From NCBI GenBank assembly GCA_021158625.1, contig JAGGUG010000044.1, forward strand, positions 1 to 35,361: 35,361 nucleotides of DNA. The letters are read 5' to 3'. The stretch comes from Candidatus Omnitrophota bacterium. Its GTDB lineage: Bacteria; Omnitrophota; 4484-213. The position numbers and the translations under genes were made by a program. Every line of letters starts with the position of its first letter. Within the stretch, counting starts at the first letter, position 1. Shown one piece after another: positions 33,390 to 35,361 of the stretch. The notes beneath the pieces were generated by a model. That model saw nothing but the letters and a program-made list of their open reading frames with translations. It searched no databases and was not told the origin of the DNA.

Positions 33390-33797
33390 ATGGGAAAGTT
33401 ACTATATGAAAAGGAGTCGTACGAGATACGCGGCGCGTGTTTTGCAGTTTGGAAAGAATTCGGCAGTGCTTTTAAAGAGACAGTAATTGAAAAAGCCTTG
33501 GCAAAAGAGTTTAAGGAGAGAGGATTGTCTATAGATCGCCAGAAACGGATAGATATATTCTATAGGGATGAAAAAGTGGGCGTTTATATTCCAGATTTTG
33601 TAATAGATAATAAAATTATTATAGAGATTAAGGTTAAACCTGTATTGATTCAAGAAGACAGGCGACAGTTTTGGCATTACCTTAAAGGTTCTCATTATCG
33701 TCTTGGGTTTTTGGTCAATTTCGGTACGAAGAAACTTGAGATTGTTAGGAGGGTATATGATTCTGCGCGCACAAGATATCAGCGTATATCCGCGTAG
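33390..33797 (+). CDS. GxxExxY family protein (PD-(D/E)XK-like)
   Basis: ESYEIRGACFAVWKEFGSAFKETVIEKALAKEFKERGL...VGVYIPDFVIDNKIIIEIKVKP...QFWHYLKGSHYRLGFLVNFGTKKLEIVRRV. Confidence 0.9.
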   Translation: MGKLLYEKESYEIRGACFAVWKEFGSAFKETVIEKALAKEFKERGLSIDRQKRIDIFYRDEKVGVYIPDFVIDNKIIIEIKVKPVLIQEDRRQFWHYLKGSHYRLGFLVNFGTKKLEIVRRVYDSARTRYQRISA

Positions 33798-33819
33798 ATA
33801 TCCGCGTCTATCTGCTTCT
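33787..33819. repeat. Right flank repeat of the GxxExxY gene
   Basis: TATCCGCGTAGATATCCGCGTCTATCTGCTTCT; its reverse complement begins AGAAGCAGATAGACGCGGATA. Confidence 0.7.
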
Positions 33820-33848
33820 AAATAACCCAATAACAGGAGGTAAAAGCG

Positions 33849-35361
33849 ATGAAAAAGAAAATTTGGATGTTGGTGTTAATAGCAATGGTCATCTTACTTG
33901 GCGTCCACTATCTTTACGCCGGCCAGCTCCTCTTTGACGGTGTTCCCGTGGACATCACCACGACCGACAATGAGGACCTGGTCATTGTCCCCGGCAGTGG
34001 TGGTAATACTCAAATAGGCGATGCCACCGGCGCAAATACCCACGCCACCTCAAACGACGATTTGCATGTGACAGGCGTTTTAGAAACCGACGGTGTCCTT
34101 TATTCTGACTCAGGCATAATTTCAGGTTCCACCATCCGCTCGGACACCGACTCAACAGATTCGCTCGGTTCAAGCTCAACTGCCTGGTTGAACCTCTATG
34201 TAGATTCAGTCAAGACTGTATCCGGCACGAACCTTATTCTTCTCCCAACCTCGGCATATACCATAATCGGCGATGCTGGCTCAGCAGGCCATGTCTCAGC
34301 CAACGACGACCTCTTTGTATCAGGCGCTTTGGAGGTTGACGGCACAATCTACGCAGACGGCGCGATTACCGCTGGGTCAAATATCATTTCCGATACCGAC
34401 TCAACCGACTCGCTCGGTTCCTCTAATATCGCCTGGTTGTACCTCTATGTAGATACTATCTCCACAACATCAGGGACAGACCTTTCGTTATCTCCAGCAT
34501 CAGGAAGCGGCGTGGATGGCTCGGTAACCCGTTCTGCCGCAACAGGTAACGAAATTGCCTACGACCTCGCCGCCACTGTAGAGAAAGCCTCGGGAGACTT
34601 TACCGGCCTCAGACTCAATGTCACAGATACCGCCTCACCCGGGCTGCTTAAACTGCAAGACCTGCAAGTCGGGGGGACTTCCATATTGCAGGTTTATGAA
34701 GACACAAACTCTGCCAACTATGGCCGTCTATCAGTCGGCTCTGCCCCCTGGGATGGCGAAGCATCAGGACACTTTGTTGGCTCCTCAGACGGCACCCAGA
34801 TTGCCGTAAATGCACCGGATACCTTTACCGGAAATCTTATTGACTTACAAGTCGCCGGTGTTTCCAAATACAAAGTTAGTTATGAGGGTATAGTTACCCA
34901 GGTTGGCTCCCAGACCGTTACTGGAAATATCGTTCCCTCGGCAGATTCAGAGTATAACCTCGGCTCAACCTCGGCTGCCTGGTTGAATCTTTATGCCGAC
35001 AATATCAAGACAGTGAGCGGCACGAACCTTATTCTTCTCCCAACCTCGGCATATACCATAATCGGCGATGCCGGCTCAGCAGGCCATGTCTCAGCCAACG
35101 ACGACCTCTTTGTCTCCGGAGCCGCAGAAGTCGACGGCACCCTCTACGCCGATGGCGGAATAACCGCCACCACTGTAAATGCCACCACCTTTGATACCAA
35201 TGTTGCTGCTGCCGGCCTCACTCTCTCCGGGACGACCCTTGCTGCTGACGGCACCGATACCGACATCAACATCGCGATTACCCCCCAGGGCGCAGGCGAG
35301 GTGGATATCAGCAAGGTCGATATCGATGGCGGGACTATTGACGCGACAACCATCGGGGCGA
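33849..35361 (+). CDS. Large repetitive exported surface/fibre-like protein, 3' truncated by the window edge
   Basis: ATG at 33849 after AGGAGG; signal peptide MKKKIWMLVLIAMVILLGVHYLYA; frame stays open to 35361 (at least 504 codons). Missing from the ORF track, apparently because it has no stop in the window. Confidence 0.85.
   Translation, partial: MKKKIWMLVLIAMVILLGVHYLYAGQLLFDGVPVDITTTDNEDLVIVPGSGGNTQIGDATGANTHATSNDDLHVTGVLETDGVLYSDSGIISGSTIRSDTDSTDSLGSSSTAWLNLYVDSVKTVSGTNLILLPTSAYTIIGDAGSAGHVSANDDLFVSGALEVDGTIYADGAITAGSNIISDTDSTDSLGSSNIAWLYLYVDTISTTSGTDLSLSPASGSGVDGSVTRSAATGNEIAYDLAATVEKASGDFTGLRLNVTDTASPGLLKLQDLQVGGTSILQVYEDTNSANYGRLSVGSAPWDGEASGHFVGSSDGTQIAVNAPDTFTGNLIDLQVAGVSKYKVSYEGIVTQVGSQTVTGNIVPSADSEYNLGSTSAAWLNLYADNIKTVSGTNLILLPTSAYTIIGDAGSAGHVSANDDLFVSGAAEVDGTLYADGGITATTVNATTFDTNVAAAGLTLSGTTLAADGTDTDINIAITPQGAGEVDISKVDIDGGTIDATTIGA
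34224..34318. repeat. 95-bp direct repeat in the surface protein gene (second copy 35019-35113)
   Basis: GGCACGAACCTTATTCTTCTCCC...GACGACCTCTTTGT, one mismatch, offset 795 bp (265 codons). Confidence 0.9.

Noticed and set aside
33849-35361. Prophage tail module
   Set aside because: The protein is fibre-like but has a signal peptide and no capsid, terminase, integrase or lysis gene nearby.

Overview
The window is a dense, almost entirely plus-strand bacterial segment of chromosome. The content would fit a Candidatus Omnitrophota-like or other uncultivated lineage, but that is a weak inference. From left to right it carries: trpE, trpG, a homocitrate/isopropylmalate synthase-family gene, purA and rdgB; an intact tRNA-Pro(UGG), an HTH gene with possible LAGLIDADG-like features, and an orphan tRNA 3' fragment; a partial rnf cluster (rnfD, rnfG, rnfE); an arginine/lysine block (argJ, argB, argD, argF, argG, argH, lysA, dapF); ribBA and a MerR-like regulator; a type IV pilus-like assembly operon (PilM-PilN fusion, PilO-PilP fusion, PilQ with a C-terminal TPR, a coiled-coil/Poly_export protein, PilC, four prepilin-like genes); and a tail with a four-helix-bundle (23S IVS-type) gene, a small exported protein, a GxxExxY gene and a large repetitive exported protein still open at the window edge. 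The main signal not explained by genes is a heavy load of small repeats. (1) Short tandem arrays with a strict 7-nt period occur in several sequence families, at many gene junctions and in-frame inside argJ, lysA and dapF. Many are arranged as inverted pairs. (2) A palindromic element with ends ACCC(C/T)GTTA...TAACGGGGT is inserted in-frame, always in the same reading phase (PV[K/R]...NGV), in rdgB, rnfG and lysA, resembling Rickettsia palindromic elements. (3) A multi-hairpin element is present in two opposite-orientation copies, with a compensatory base-pair change. (4) Dozens of directional CCCTTAT units on 10/17/18-nt spacing separate the pilin genes, and their downstream ends carry a duplicated start-codon cassette giving unrelated proteins the same N-terminus (MVYQPK). 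All calls come from reading the sequence; no database search was run.
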